Assembly: GCA_946545645.1 (NCBI GenBank)
Contig: CAMNNQ010000051.1
Coordinates: 62,001 to 126,000, forward strand
Origin: an uncultured Clostridia bacterium
GTDB taxonomy: Bacteria; Bacillota; Clostridia; Oscillospirales; Ruminococcaceae
Direction of reading: 5' to 3'
DNA length: 64,000 bases
The notes below the pieces were generated by a model. It had not been told where the DNA came from. It made no database searches and saw only the letters and a list, made by a program, of their open reading frames with translations. The translations under genes and the position numbers were made by a program. Of this stretch, positions 23,660-31,364 are shown piece by piece (the stretch's first letter is position 1; each line of letters opens with the position of its first letter).

Positions 23660-25849
23660 ATGGATTCTAATATCGGCAGAAAGCTGGACGGCCGCTATGA
23701 GATCACCGAGCTGATCGGTGTCGGCGGAATGGCTGATGTCTACAAGGCGACCGACGTTATGGAGAACCGTATAGTCGCTGTCAAGATCCTCAAGCCGGAA
23801 TATTCGGAGAACGAAGAGTTTGTAAGGCGTTTCCGCAATGAGAGCAAGGCAATTGCTGTCCTTTCGCATCCGAATATCGTCAAGATCTACGATGTCGGCT
23901 TCACAGACGAGATCCAGTTCATCGTTATGGAGTACATAGACGGCATCACCCTTAAAGAACTGCTGGAGCAGCAGGGCGTATTAAGATGGAAGGACGCGCT
24001 CAAATTCGTAGTCCAGATCCTCAAAGCCCTCCAGCATGCCCATGATAAGGGTATCGTCCACAGAGACATCAAGCCTCAGAATATCATGCTTTTCCCCGAC
24101 GGGACGATCAAGGTCATGGATTTCGGTATTGCCAGATTCTCCAGGATCGACGGAAAGACCCTTTCCGACAAGACCATCGGCTCTGTGCATTATATCTCTC
24201 CCGAACAGGCTAAAGGCGAGATGACCGATGAAAGATCGGATATCTATTCTGTCGGTGTTATGCTCTATGAGATGCTTACGGGCAGAAAACCGTTTGACGG
24301 AGAAAACCCTGTTGCTATCGCTGTAAAGCATATGCAGGAGACTCCTGTCGCTCCGAGAGAGATCATGCCTTCTATCCCCGAATCTCTTGAGGAGATAGTC
24401 CTCCACGCTATGGAGCGGTCGCCTTCAAGAAGATATCAGTCCGCTGCCGAGATGATAAATGATATCAGCGCTTTCAAGGTCAATCCTTCGATAGTGTTCG
24501 GCTATAAGAACTTTTCATTAGATTCGGATGATGCTGCATCTACTAAGTTTTTCAAGCCGGTCGTAAACGATAATAACGACCGCGACTATGATGATGACTA
24601 TGATGATGATGATTACGATGAAGATGACGAGGATGACGACGATGAGGAGGAGCCGAAGCGCTCTTATGTAATCCCGATACTGCTTGCCGTTACAGTAGCT
24701 GTCGTAATAATTACCTGCTTTATCGTCGGATATCAGTTCTTTGACAAATTCAATGTCAGCGAGACTCATAACACAAATGTTACGATAACCAATTTCGTTG
24801 GTCAGAATTATCAGCGTATCAGACAGGAATACAGAGACAAGCTGATATTCGATGTCAAGCAGGAGTGGAATTCCGATTATCCTGAGGGTGTCATCATCTG
24901 GCAGGAGATAACGAACAAGACAGTCCGTGAGGGCTATAAGTTACAGATAACTGTATCCAAGGGTCCGAGAATGATCGAGATACCAGATCTCGTAAACAAG
25001 CCCAAGGATGTTGCGGAAAGCGAGCTCAAGAGCGCCGGCTTTATCCCTGAACTGAGATCTCAGTGGGATACAACAGGTAAGATACCGAACGATTTCGTTA
25101 TCAAGACAGACCCTGCTGCTGGTGAGCGTTATGCCGAGGGCGCACATATTATCGTATTCGTATCCAGAGGTCAGCTCGAGACCAGCGTCAAGATCCCCGA
25201 TCTGCTTGATATGACAAGAGAAAAGGCTGTTAAGACCCTTACCGATAATAAGCTGGTCGCTAATGTTATTGAAGTTCAGCAGGAAGAGAAGAAGGGCAAG
25301 GTCATTGAGCAGAGCCATCCTGCCGGAGAATATGTAGATAAGGGAACAGAGATAACGATCTATGTTTCTACAGGCGAGATACCCGAGAGCGAGCTTACCG
25401 CCAAGATCCCGATTCCCGCTGATGCTTACGGCGCTTATGTAGTAAGGATACTCCGTGACGGTGAGATCATTCAGACCAAGAATATCTCTGACGGTGAGGC
25501 AGTAGCAGGAAGCAATGTTTCCTTTACCCTCAAGGGCAAGAGAACAGAAAGTATCTCTGTTCATATCGCTACCAACAAGGGCGAAGTCAAGAACTATATC
25601 ACCTTTGAATTTGATTATAAGAACGGCGAAGTCAAGACAGTTACGGCAGCCAAGACCGCTGACTTCCTGAGGATAACTCCTCCGAAGGTGACAAAGCCGC
25701 CCGAGACAGAGCCGCCTGAGTCCCAACCCGATGTTCCGTCTCCGCCGGAGTCTCAGCCTGACGAGTCTCAGTCTGATGAATCCCAGACTGATGAGTCTCA
25801 GTCGGACGAGTCACAGTCTGATGGCGGTGACGACCAGCAGGGCGATTGA
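23660..25849 (+). CDS. prkC: Membrane Ser/Thr protein kinase PrkC with three PASTA domains
   Basis: The 729-residue protein senses cell-wall fragments. Residues about 10-270 are a Hanks-type kinase with GVGGMADVYKA, VAVKIL, HRDIKPQNIM and DFGIARF. A juxtamembrane stretch follows that is almost entirely Asp/Glu (about residues 305-332), then one transmembrane helix (VIPILLAVTVAVVIITCF), three PASTA repeats (about 376-571) and a beta-rich domain. The C-terminal 50 residues are Pro/Glu then repeated SQSDE units, at the DNA level a degenerate 15-base repeat (about 25750-25820). The Asp run and SQSDE tail are not part of the usual kinase and may be low-complexity expansions. It targets division and wall-synthesis proteins in relatives. 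Confidence 0.95.
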   Translation: MDSNIGRKLDGRYEITELIGVGGMADVYKATDVMENRIVAVKILKPEYSENEEFVRRFRNESKAIAVLSHPNIVKIYDVGFTDEIQFIVMEYIDGITLKELLEQQGVLRWKDALKFVVQILKALQHAHDKGIVHRDIKPQNIMLFPDGTIKVMDFGIARFSRIDGKTLSDKTIGSVHYISPEQAKGEMTDERSDIYSVGVMLYEMLTGRKPFDGENPVAIAVKHMQETPVAPREIMPSIPESLEEIVLHAMERSPSRRYQSAAEMINDISAFKVNPSIVFGYKNFSLDSDDAASTKFFKPVVNDNNDRDYDDDYDDDDYDEDDEDDDDEEEPKRSYVIPILLAVTVAVVIITCFIVGYQFFDKFNVSETHNTNVTITNFVGQNYQRIRQEYRDKLIFDVKQEWNSDYPEGVIIWQEITNKTVREGYKLQITVSKGPRMIEIPDLVNKPKDVAESELKSAGFIPELRSQWDTTGKIPNDFVIKTDPAAGERYAEGAHIIVFVSRGQLETSVKIPDLLDMTREKAVKTLTDNKLVANVIEVQQEEKKGKVIEQSHPAGEYVDKGTEITIYVSTGEIPESELTAKIPIPADAYGAYVVRILRDGEIIQTKNISDGEAVAGSNVSFTLKGKRTESISVHIATNKGEVKNYITFEFDYKNGEVKTVTAAKTADFLRITPPKVTKPPETEPPESQPDVPSPPESQPDESQSDESQTDESQSDESQSDGGDDQQGD

Positions 25850-25851
25850 AT

Positions 25852-26730
25852 ATGACAGGTATTATCACTAGATCCATCGGAGGTCTCTACACAGTAGAGG
25901 CCTCCGAAGGTGTATATGAATGTAAGGCAAGAGGCGTTTTCAGAAAGAAAAACATTTCTCCTGTCTGCGGAGACAGAGTCGAATTCTCGCTGGAAAAAGA
26001 CGGTAGCGGGGTTATCGACCGTATCGAAGAGCGTCGTTCTTTGCTGATAAGACCGCCTTTGGCAAATCTTGATCTGTTGGTCTTCGTTGCATCGACCTGC
26101 GAACCGCAGCCTAATCTTCTGCTTTTGGATAAGTTCATCGCTATCGCGGAATATAAGAGCATCGAGCCTGTTGTCGTGTTTACCAAGATAGATAAGCAGG
26201 ACCCTTCCGAATATCTTGAGATCTACCAAAGGGTAGGGATAACAGCCCTGAGCGTTGATAATGTTACAGGATCCGGGAGCGAGAAGGTCAAGGAGCTTAT
26301 AACCGGAAAGCTGTCGGCCTTTACAGGAAACACCGGAGTAGGGAAGTCTTCATTGATGAGAAATATCTTTCCGGACCGCGATTTTGCTACCGGAGAGATA
26401 AGCCGCAAGCTGGGCCGAGGACGTCATACTACCAGACACATAGAGCTTTTCCCTCTGGAAGGCGGAGGGTATGTTGCCGATACACCAGGATTTTCCAGCT
26501 TTGAAACTAATCGCTACGATATCATCTTCAAGGATAAACTGGCGGATTGCTTCTGTGAGTTCAGAGAATATGAGGGCAGGTGCCGATTCGCGGATTGCCG
26601 CCATATTGCTGAGAAGGGATGCGCAGTAAGAGAAGCTGTCGCTGAAGGAATCATTCCTGTCTCAAGATACGACAGCTATAAGGTAATGTTTGAGGAAGCC
26701 AGCCAGTTAAAGGAATGGGAGTATAAGTAA
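25852..26730 (+). CDS. rsgA: Ribosome small-subunit GTPase RsgA
   Basis: The 292-residue GTPase helps 30S maturation. It has an N-terminal OB fold and a circularly permuted GTPase order: FTKIDKQD (G4) precedes GNTGVGKSS (G1) and DTPGFSS (G3). A C-terminal zinc motif follows in CRFADCRHIAEKGCAV. ATG 25852 is two bases after the prkC stop; a TTG two codons upstream overlaps that stop. In Bacillus rpe follows, but it is missing here. Confidence 0.96.
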   Translation: MTGIITRSIGGLYTVEASEGVYECKARGVFRKKNISPVCGDRVEFSLEKDGSGVIDRIEERRSLLIRPPLANLDLLVFVASTCEPQPNLLLLDKFIAIAEYKSIEPVVVFTKIDKQDPSEYLEIYQRVGITALSVDNVTGSGSEKVKELITGKLSAFTGNTGVGKSSLMRNIFPDRDFATGEISRKLGRGRHTTRHIELFPLEGGGYVADTPGFSSFETNRYDIIFKDKLADCFCEFREYEGRCRFADCRHIAEKGCAVREAVAEGIIPVSRYDSYKVMFEEASQLKEWEYK

Positions 26731-27350
26731 TGGAGAAGCATTGTGCCGTTTTTTGCGGAGGAGACCCTGTATCTGCACAGACAGTCGGCAGGCTGCCCAG
26801 CGGATGCTGTATTATTGCTGCTGACAGTGGGTACAGGCTGGCTCAGGAGCTCGGGCTTGTTCCTAATCTTGTTATCGGTGACTTCGATTCTTCCTCAAAG
26901 CCGGAGCATTCTAACATAAAGGTCTATCCTGTTGAAAAGGATGATACTGATCTGATGCTTGCTCTCCGTGAAGGGCTTCGTTCAGGCTGCACAAGGTTTC
27001 ACATATACGGAGCGACAGGAGGGCGTCTTGACCATACTGTTGCTGCGATACAATCGCTGGCTTTTCTGCTGGATAATTCTGCTTCCGGCGAGATCATATC
27101 TGACAGCGAACGTATTGAGTTAATACAGATAGGTGCTTACAGTGCGCCTAAAATGCCCGGATATACTCTTTCTCTGTTTGCTTATTCGGATACTGTCAAG
27201 GGATTGAGTATTAGCGGAGCGAAATACTGCTGCAAAAAGCTTGATCTTGTTTCATCTTTTCCCATCGGTGTTTCCAACGAAGTAACCGATGAATGTGCTG
27301 ATATTACCTTTGACAGCGGCAGACTTCTCATAATTCGCTCGGAATTATGA
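26730..27350 (+). CDS. thiN: Thiamine pyrophosphokinase
   Basis: The 206-residue enzyme transfers pyrophosphate from ATP to thiamine. GDFDSS, EKDDTDLMLA and GATGGRLDHT are the conserved substrate and metal motifs. It overlaps rsgA by one base (TAATG), so the two are translationally coupled. Confidence 0.94.
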   Translation: MEKHCAVFCGGDPVSAQTVGRLPSGCCIIAADSGYRLAQELGLVPNLVIGDFDSSSKPEHSNIKVYPVEKDDTDLMLALREGLRSGCTRFHIYGATGGRLDHTVAAIQSLAFLLDNSASGEIISDSERIELIQIGAYSAPKMPGYTLSLFAYSDTVKGLSISGAKYCCKKLDLVSSFPIGVSNEVTDECADITFDSGRLLIIRSEL

Positions 27351-27405
27351 CCTTTTCTTTTGATCCTGCATAGTATGTATTATCACTTGATTGGAGGTAA
27401 TACTT

Positions 27406-27495
27406 ATGAAAGTAGTAGTCGTCAAGAGCAACAGGTTTCTGTCGGGTCTGCTGAGGATAATGTTCCGGATCAAAAAGGATGAAAACTCGGATTAA
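27406..27495 (+). CDS. spoVM: Stage V sporulation protein M (29-residue peptide)
   Basis: A 29-codon frame starts with MKVVVVKSNRFLSGLLR and ends KKDENSD. It closely resembles clostridial SpoVM (short amphipathic helix with KxPKFLxGxLR pattern), which binds the curved forespore membrane and anchors SpoIVA during coat assembly. TTGGAGG lies nine bases ahead of the ATG. Position after rsgA and thiN is the conserved location of spoVM, and a terminator follows six bases after the stop. It implies sporulation ability or its remnant. The first Pro of the usual SPKF motif is Asn-Arg here (SNRF). Confidence 0.88.
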   Translation: MKVVVVKSNRFLSGLLRIMFRIKKDENSD

Positions 27496-27500
27496 AAATG

Positions 27501-27536
27501 AAAAGCGGCGAAGCCTGATTACTTCGCCGCTTTTTT
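27501..27536 (+). terminator. Terminator of the yicC-spoVM operon
   Basis: A 13-bp stem (AAAAGCGGCGAAG / CTTCGCCGCTTTT) ends in six T. Confidence 0.92.
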
Positions 27537-27539
27537 GGC

Positions 27540-27613
27540 ATAAAAAAATCAATGCCTACTACTATCGGCTGTAATAAGCATTGATTTTTTATAGAATTAT
27601 GAAAGGGATTGAA
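27540..27613. repeat. Dispersed repeat block A, copy 1 (terminator-like hairpin)
   Basis: 74 bases nearly identical to 28309-28381 (one extra A in the poly-A run). It holds a 12-bp stem, AAAAATCAATGC paired with GCATTGATTTTT, then ATAGAATTATGAAAGGGATTGAA. Read on the minus strand it ends in seven T, so it can terminate a leftward transcript. Confidence 0.9.
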
Positions 27614-27651
27614 TAGTTCATTATTAATTGCTGCCGTCCGTTTTTCCTTCC
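27541..27651 (-). ncRNA. Putative small RNA, cassette copy 1
   Basis: A minus-strand promoter-like pair in block B (TTGGGT 27686-27681, 17-base spacer, TATATA 27663-27658) would start a transcript near 27651 that ends at the block A hairpin, about 110 bases long. Its middle (27614-27651) is unlike that of copy 2. Existence of the transcript is inferred; no coding frame is evident. Confidence 0.4.
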
Positions 27652-27698
27652 GACAACTATATAATAACAGGTCTCTGTGAACCCAATATGAATTTCAG
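27652..27698. repeat. Dispersed repeat block B, copy 1 (promoter-like)
   Basis: 47 bases matching 28507-28553 with about two differences; core CTATATAATAACAG then TCTCTGTGAACCCAATATG. Confidence 0.88.
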
Positions 27699-27778
27699 GA
27701 TGTTTTTTTGGACTTTTTCAAAAAATATTTCGCGCTGTTCCTACAATTGTAGATGAGAACCCCCAATATAATGGTTTA

Positions 27779-28261
27779 TTATGGCGGTTCAGCAGCTTTT
27801 GTTTTCTTTTCGTAAAAGACCAGAGTCATAGTAGTATTTATCTATTCTGATCTCCCGGTCTTTTTGTAGCCGATCTTTTCATACAGATGGCAATTTCCGT
27901 CTTCCTCCAATATGGTGTTCAGCGATCATATCTCAACTTCTGGATGCAGATGTTCTATATCAGATAATTCTTTTTGTGCGATACCCATCCCTTGAAACTC
28001 CGGCAGGATTCAAAGCGCTGATATTTTCCCGCGTTTGTTATCACAATCAATGCTTATTCTGACGGCGCCGACAGTCGTCCCGCCAAGGATAAAGGTATAC
28101 CCGATAGTACCTTTTCTAGTATATTTGCTGTGAACAAGATCTTTGGTCTCCATATACGGATTCGTGCTGTCATCATGATATTTATCATACAAGGGCATGA
28201 ATGCTTTTCTTTGAATATAGAATACTGTGTCTGTATCACACTCTCTGTAACGAGAGATCAC
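27779..28261 (-). pseudogene. GNAT-family N-acetyltransferase, decayed by three in-frame stops
   Basis: From GTG 28261 the minus strand reads a GNAT protein through to a TAA at 27779 without any frameshift but with stops at 28010-28012 (TGA), 27926-27928 (TGA) and 27842-27844 (TAG). Read through the stops it gives DTVFYIQRKAFMPLYDKYHD, VGAVRISID, ILPEFQGMGIAQ (the acetyl-CoA-binding stretch), NCHLYEKIGYKKTG and MTLVFYEKK, the usual order for this family. The second TGA sits where relatives often have Trp, but TAG at the third position argues for ordinary decay. The gene lies exactly between the two repeat cassettes. Confidence 0.8.
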
Positions 28262-28308
28262 GATCTACATAGCAGTTCATCTCCGTAAATCAGAATTTGA
28301 AAATGCAT

Positions 28309-28381
28309 ATAAAAAATCAATGCCTACTACTATCGGCTGTAATAAGCATTGATTTTTTATAGAATTATGAAAGGGATTGAA
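28309..28381. repeat. Dispersed repeat block A, copy 2
   Basis: Second copy of the hairpin block at 27540-27613, same orientation, one A shorter. Confidence 0.9.
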
Positions 28382-28506
28382 ATTCGGGTCATCATAAAAC
28401 TTAAAGTCCAGACCATTTATACAGCTTTGCTGTATGAGGGAAGTGAGGCGGCCCAACTTTAAGTTTTATCGTGATACGAACTGCTCTGAGAGCAATTTCT
28501 CTCTTT
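28311..28506 (-). ncRNA. Putative small RNA, cassette copy 2
   Basis: Minus-strand promoter-like pair (TTGGGT 28541-28536, 17-base spacer, TATATA 28518-28513) to the block A hairpin gives a transcript of about 195 bases. Its middle holds a 13-bp stem, ATAAAACTTAAAG (about 28393-28405) with CTTTAAGTTTTAT (about 28459-28471), around a smaller ATACAGC/GCTGTAT hairpin. A 36-codon frame (28511-28401, minus, MSKREIALRAV...) exists but has no ribosome site, so I read this as RNA or a mobile repeat, not a gene. Confidence 0.4.
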
Positions 28507-28553
28507 GACATCTATATAATAACAGTTCTCTGTGAACCCAATATGAATTTCAG
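28507..28553. repeat. Dispersed repeat block B, copy 2
   Basis: Second copy of the promoter-like block at 27652-27698, same orientation. Confidence 0.88.
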
Positions 28554-28640
28554 TGTCATATATTGGACAGTTGAGACCGAAATTGATGAATTTTCTGTAA
28601 ACAAAATTTGAAAAATGTTAATAGCAGGTTCATAAATATC

Positions 28641-28649
28641 TGTTATACT
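28641..28649 (+). promoter_or_regulatory. Extended -10 promoter of the two-component/metH operon
   Basis: TGTTATACT is an extended -10 element 35 bases before the response regulator start; no clear -35. Confidence 0.45.
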
Positions 28650-28684
28650 TTATTCGATCTATTTTTTTGAACGGAGGGATTTTT

Positions 28685-29362
28685 ATGTTTCAGGTATTAG
28701 TAGTTGAAGATGATGCCAGCCTGAGAAAACTGATGTCGGCAGCTCTGAAACAAAACGGATATCAGCCTTTTACCGCGGAAGACGGTGAGATGGCTCTTGA
28801 TATGCTTGAAAAAACAAATATAGATATAGTTATCTCCGATATAATGATGCCTAATATGGACGGCTACGAGCTTACGATGCAGCTTCGCCGTGCGAAAATA
28901 GATATACCGATCCTTCTTGTTACGGCGAAAGAGAGCTTTGAGGACAAGCAGCGCGGCTTTATGGCCGGAGTTGATGATTATATGGTCAAGCCTATCGACG
29001 TCAATGAGATGGTGCTCAGAGTCGGTGCATTGCTAAGGCGTGCAAAAATGGCTTCCGAGCATTCCCTGACTGTTGGGACCTGTGTCCTTGATTACGATGC
29101 ACAATCTGTTAAGTTCGGTGCCGGACAGGCTGAAACTATCCCGCAGAAAGAGTTCCTTTTGCTCTTTAAGCTTCTTTCTTATCCTAACAAGATATTTACC
29201 CGCCGTCAGCTTTTGGACGAGCTTTGGGGTATGGAACACGAAGTGGACGAAAGAACAGTAGATGTCCATATCAAGAGACTCAGAGAGCGCTATAACGGTA
29301 ATCCGAATTTTGATATTCTGACTGTCAGAGGCCTCGGCTATAAAGCCGTCAAGCTAGTCTGA
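28685..29362 (+). CDS. OmpR-family response regulator
   Basis: The 225-residue regulator has a receiver domain with acidic pocket EDD (8-10), phosphoacceptor Asp52 in ISDIMMPNMDG and Lys in YMVKPID. The C-terminal winged-helix DNA-binding domain carries RRQLLDELWGMEHEVDERTVDVHIKRLR and LTVRGLGYK. GGAGGG lies before ATG 28685; the earlier in-frame TTG overlaps it. The histidine kinase follows after 14 bases. Its targets are not evident from sequence. Confidence 0.94.
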   Translation: MFQVLVVEDDASLRKLMSAALKQNGYQPFTAEDGEMALDMLEKTNIDIVISDIMMPNMDGYELTMQLRRAKIDIPILLVTAKESFEDKQRGFMAGVDDYMVKPIDVNEMVLRVGALLRRAKMASEHSLTVGTCVLDYDAQSVKFGAGQAETIPQKEFLLLFKLLSYPNKIFTRRQLLDELWGMEHEVDERTVDVHIKRLRERYNGNPNFDILTVRGLGYKAVKLV

Positions 29363-29376
29363 TACGGAGGCTTTTT

Positions 29377-30681
29377 ATGAAAGTCAGCTTACAGCTAAAA
29401 GGAACATTGATGTTTTTCGGAGTTATGCTTATTTCGGCTGTTCTCTCGCTTTCGATCCTGAGTTTCGTTTTCAGGCCGATCATGAAAGAAAATTCTGAAA
29501 CACAGATTCTTTCTGCCGCAAACTCCGCTAAACAGCTTATGAACAAAGATATCCAGCCTGAAGAGATCAGGTCGATCCTTTCAGTTTCTCCTCTAGTGAT
29601 CGAAAAGGTCGAAGAGAACAGCAAAGAGATCCAGGATCATATGACCGAGCTCAAAACGAATAACTATTATTCTCAGACCAGCGGCATTTTTCCGAAGACT
29701 ATCGCATATCTGGATCTTGGAAATTATTTTATCTCTATAACCGCCAGCACCTGGGATAATAACTACTGGATATTTTATTTTATTATTATCCTTGCATTTA
29801 TCATCTGTACTGTCGCCGGAACTCTGATAACGATCTTTATCAGCCGAGCGATACTTAAACCAGTAAGAGAGTTGAGTCTTGCTTCAGCTCAGGTCGCAAA
29901 AGGGAATTTCAAGGTCAGAGTCAAGGAACGTGGCGATCGAGAATACGTTGCTCTTATAGTTAACTTCAACCGAATGGTTGAGGAACTTTCCGGTACAGAG
30001 ACTCTTCGAGGAGACTTTATTTCTAACGTATCTCATGAGTTCAAGACGCCTCTTGCTTCTATCCAGGGATTCGCTAAACTGCTTCAGAACGAGAACCTTG
30101 CTCCTGCTGACAGGCGCGAGTATACTCAGATAATAATTGATGAAACGACCAGGCTTACAAAACTTGCGACAAACATTCTGAACCTTTCCAAGCTGGAAAA
30201 TCAGAAAACGATCTCAAATAAAGTCCGCTTCTCGCTGGATGAGCAGATCAGAAAGATCATCGTTATGCTGGAGCCAGAATGGTCAAAGAAAAACATCGAT
30301 ATGGATGTCGCTCTGGATGATGTCAGCTATTTTGGGAACGAGGATCTTATGGGGCAGATCTGGCAGAATATCATCAATAATGCTATAAAGTTTACCCCGG
30401 AAAACGGCCTTATCTCTGTTCACTTGTTTCGGACAGAATCAAATATCACTGTCAGGATCTCTGATAACGGCGACCCGATCCCTAATGATGTCAAGGATAA
30501 GATCTTTGAGAAATTCTATCAGGGCGACCATTCCAGAAAAACCGAAGGAAACGGTCTGGGGCTTGCTCTTGTTAAGAGGATTATTGATCTTTGCAACGGA
30601 AAGATCTCAGTTGAAAATCTATATGAAGGCGGCGTATGCTTTATCGTAGAACTGCCTTTCGTAATCGCTGATATGCTTTGA
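29377..30681 (+). CDS. Sensor histidine kinase
   Basis: The 434-residue kinase has two transmembrane segments (about 10-32 and 128-155) bounding an extracytoplasmic sensor of about 95 residues, then HAMP, a dimerisation domain with the phosphorylated His in FISNVSHEFKTPLAS, and an ATPase domain with N box NNAIKFT, DNGDPIP and GNGLGLAL. It pairs with the regulator just upstream. The signal is unknown. The gene ends 14 bases before a methionine-synthase reactivation gene, so the system may be transcribed with B12-dependent methionine synthesis. Confidence 0.93.
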   Translation: MKVSLQLKGTLMFFGVMLISAVLSLSILSFVFRPIMKENSETQILSAANSAKQLMNKDIQPEEIRSILSVSPLVIEKVEENSKEIQDHMTELKTNNYYSQTSGIFPKTIAYLDLGNYFISITASTWDNNYWIFYFIIILAFIICTVAGTLITIFISRAILKPVRELSLASAQVAKGNFKVRVKERGDREYVALIVNFNRMVEELSGTETLRGDFISNVSHEFKTPLASIQGFAKLLQNENLAPADRREYTQIIIDETTRLTKLATNILNLSKLENQKTISNKVRFSLDEQIRKIIVMLEPEWSKKNIDMDVALDDVSYFGNEDLMGQIWQNIINNAIKFTPENGLISVHLFRTESNITVRISDNGDPIPNDVKDKIFEKFYQGDHSRKTEGNGLGLALVKRIIDLCNGKISVENLYEGGVCFIVELPFVIADML

Positions 30682-30695
30682 TCCCGGAGGCTCCG

Positions 30696-31364
30696 ATGAA
30701 ACTGGAACATATTGATACCGATCTTGCGCTCCTGTATATGGGCAGCAGAGGGAGAGATGTTTCTCCGCTAATGCCCTTAGTCAGAGAGTGTGAAGAGAGA
30801 TTACTCAAGGCTGTAGACCCGCGCTATACATACAGATACTTTTCTTTGGATAAGACCGAAGACGGCCTGACACTCAGGAATACCGACCTTATCCTCAAAG
30901 GAAATTCGATCGCAGAGCATCTTAGAGGTTGCGATGCCTGTATTCTCTTATGCGCAACGCTTTCTGCCGGAGCGGATACTCTGATCCGTAAGCTATCGGC
31001 AGAGGATATGGCATCTGCTTTTGTTACCGATTGCCTGGCCAGTGCAGCGATAGAAGCAGTCTGTGATGCTGCGGAGAATGAAATAAAGGATAAGCTGCCC
31101 GGAAAGTTTTTTACATGGCGATTTTCGCCTGGGTACGGTGATCTTCCGCTGGAGATCCAGCAGAAGTTTGTTGCTGTGATGAACAGCGCTAAGCTGATCG
31201 GGTTAAATGTAACAGACAGCCTCATGCTGGTCCCGACAAAATCAGTAACAGCAGTTATAGGTGTTTCTGATACCGAGCTGCCGCGCTCTGTACGCGGATG
31301 CGGCTGCTGCAATATGAAGGATACCTGCCGTTTTCATAAGGAGGGATATCATTGTGGATCTTAA
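30696..31364 (+). CDS. Stand-alone methionine synthase reactivation-domain protein
   Basis: The 222-residue protein contains WRFSPGYGDLPLEIQ, the SAM-binding motif of the MetH activation domain, and MLVPTKSVTAVIGV downstream of it. In classic MetH this domain is the C-terminal module that re-methylates oxidised cobalamin using SAM and a flavodoxin electron. Here it is a separate gene directly before a MetH that lacks it. A Cys cluster at the C-terminus (GCGCCNMKDTCRFH) may bind metal. GGAGG precedes ATG 30696; the next gene starts inside its end (11-base overlap). Confidence 0.9.
   Translation: MKLEHIDTDLALLYMGSRGRDVSPLMPLVRECEERLLKAVDPRYTYRYFSLDKTEDGLTLRNTDLILKGNSIAEHLRGCDACILLCATLSAGADTLIRKLSAEDMASAFVTDCLASAAIEAVCDAAENEIKDKLPGKFFTWRFSPGYGDLPLEIQQKFVAVMNSAKLIGLNVTDSLMLVPTKSVTAVIGVSDTELPRSVRGCGCCNMKDTCRFHKEGYHCGS

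Noticed and set aside
24941..25726. A 261-codon minus-strand open frame
   Set aside because: Antisense to the PASTA region of prkC; composition is that of a mirrored coding strand.
27779..28261. Recoding of TGA in the GNAT gene as Trp or Cys
   Set aside because: A third stop is TAG, and other genes in the window use TGA as a normal stop.
27540..28381. CRISPR-like appearance of the repeated GAAAGGGATTGAA block
   Set aside because: Only two copies about 770 bases apart, with a gene remnant between; no spacer array and no cas genes.
28401..28511. 36-codon minus-strand frame in repeat cassette 2
   Set aside because: No ribosome site, starts at the predicted transcription start and lies in a structured repeat; not supported as a gene.
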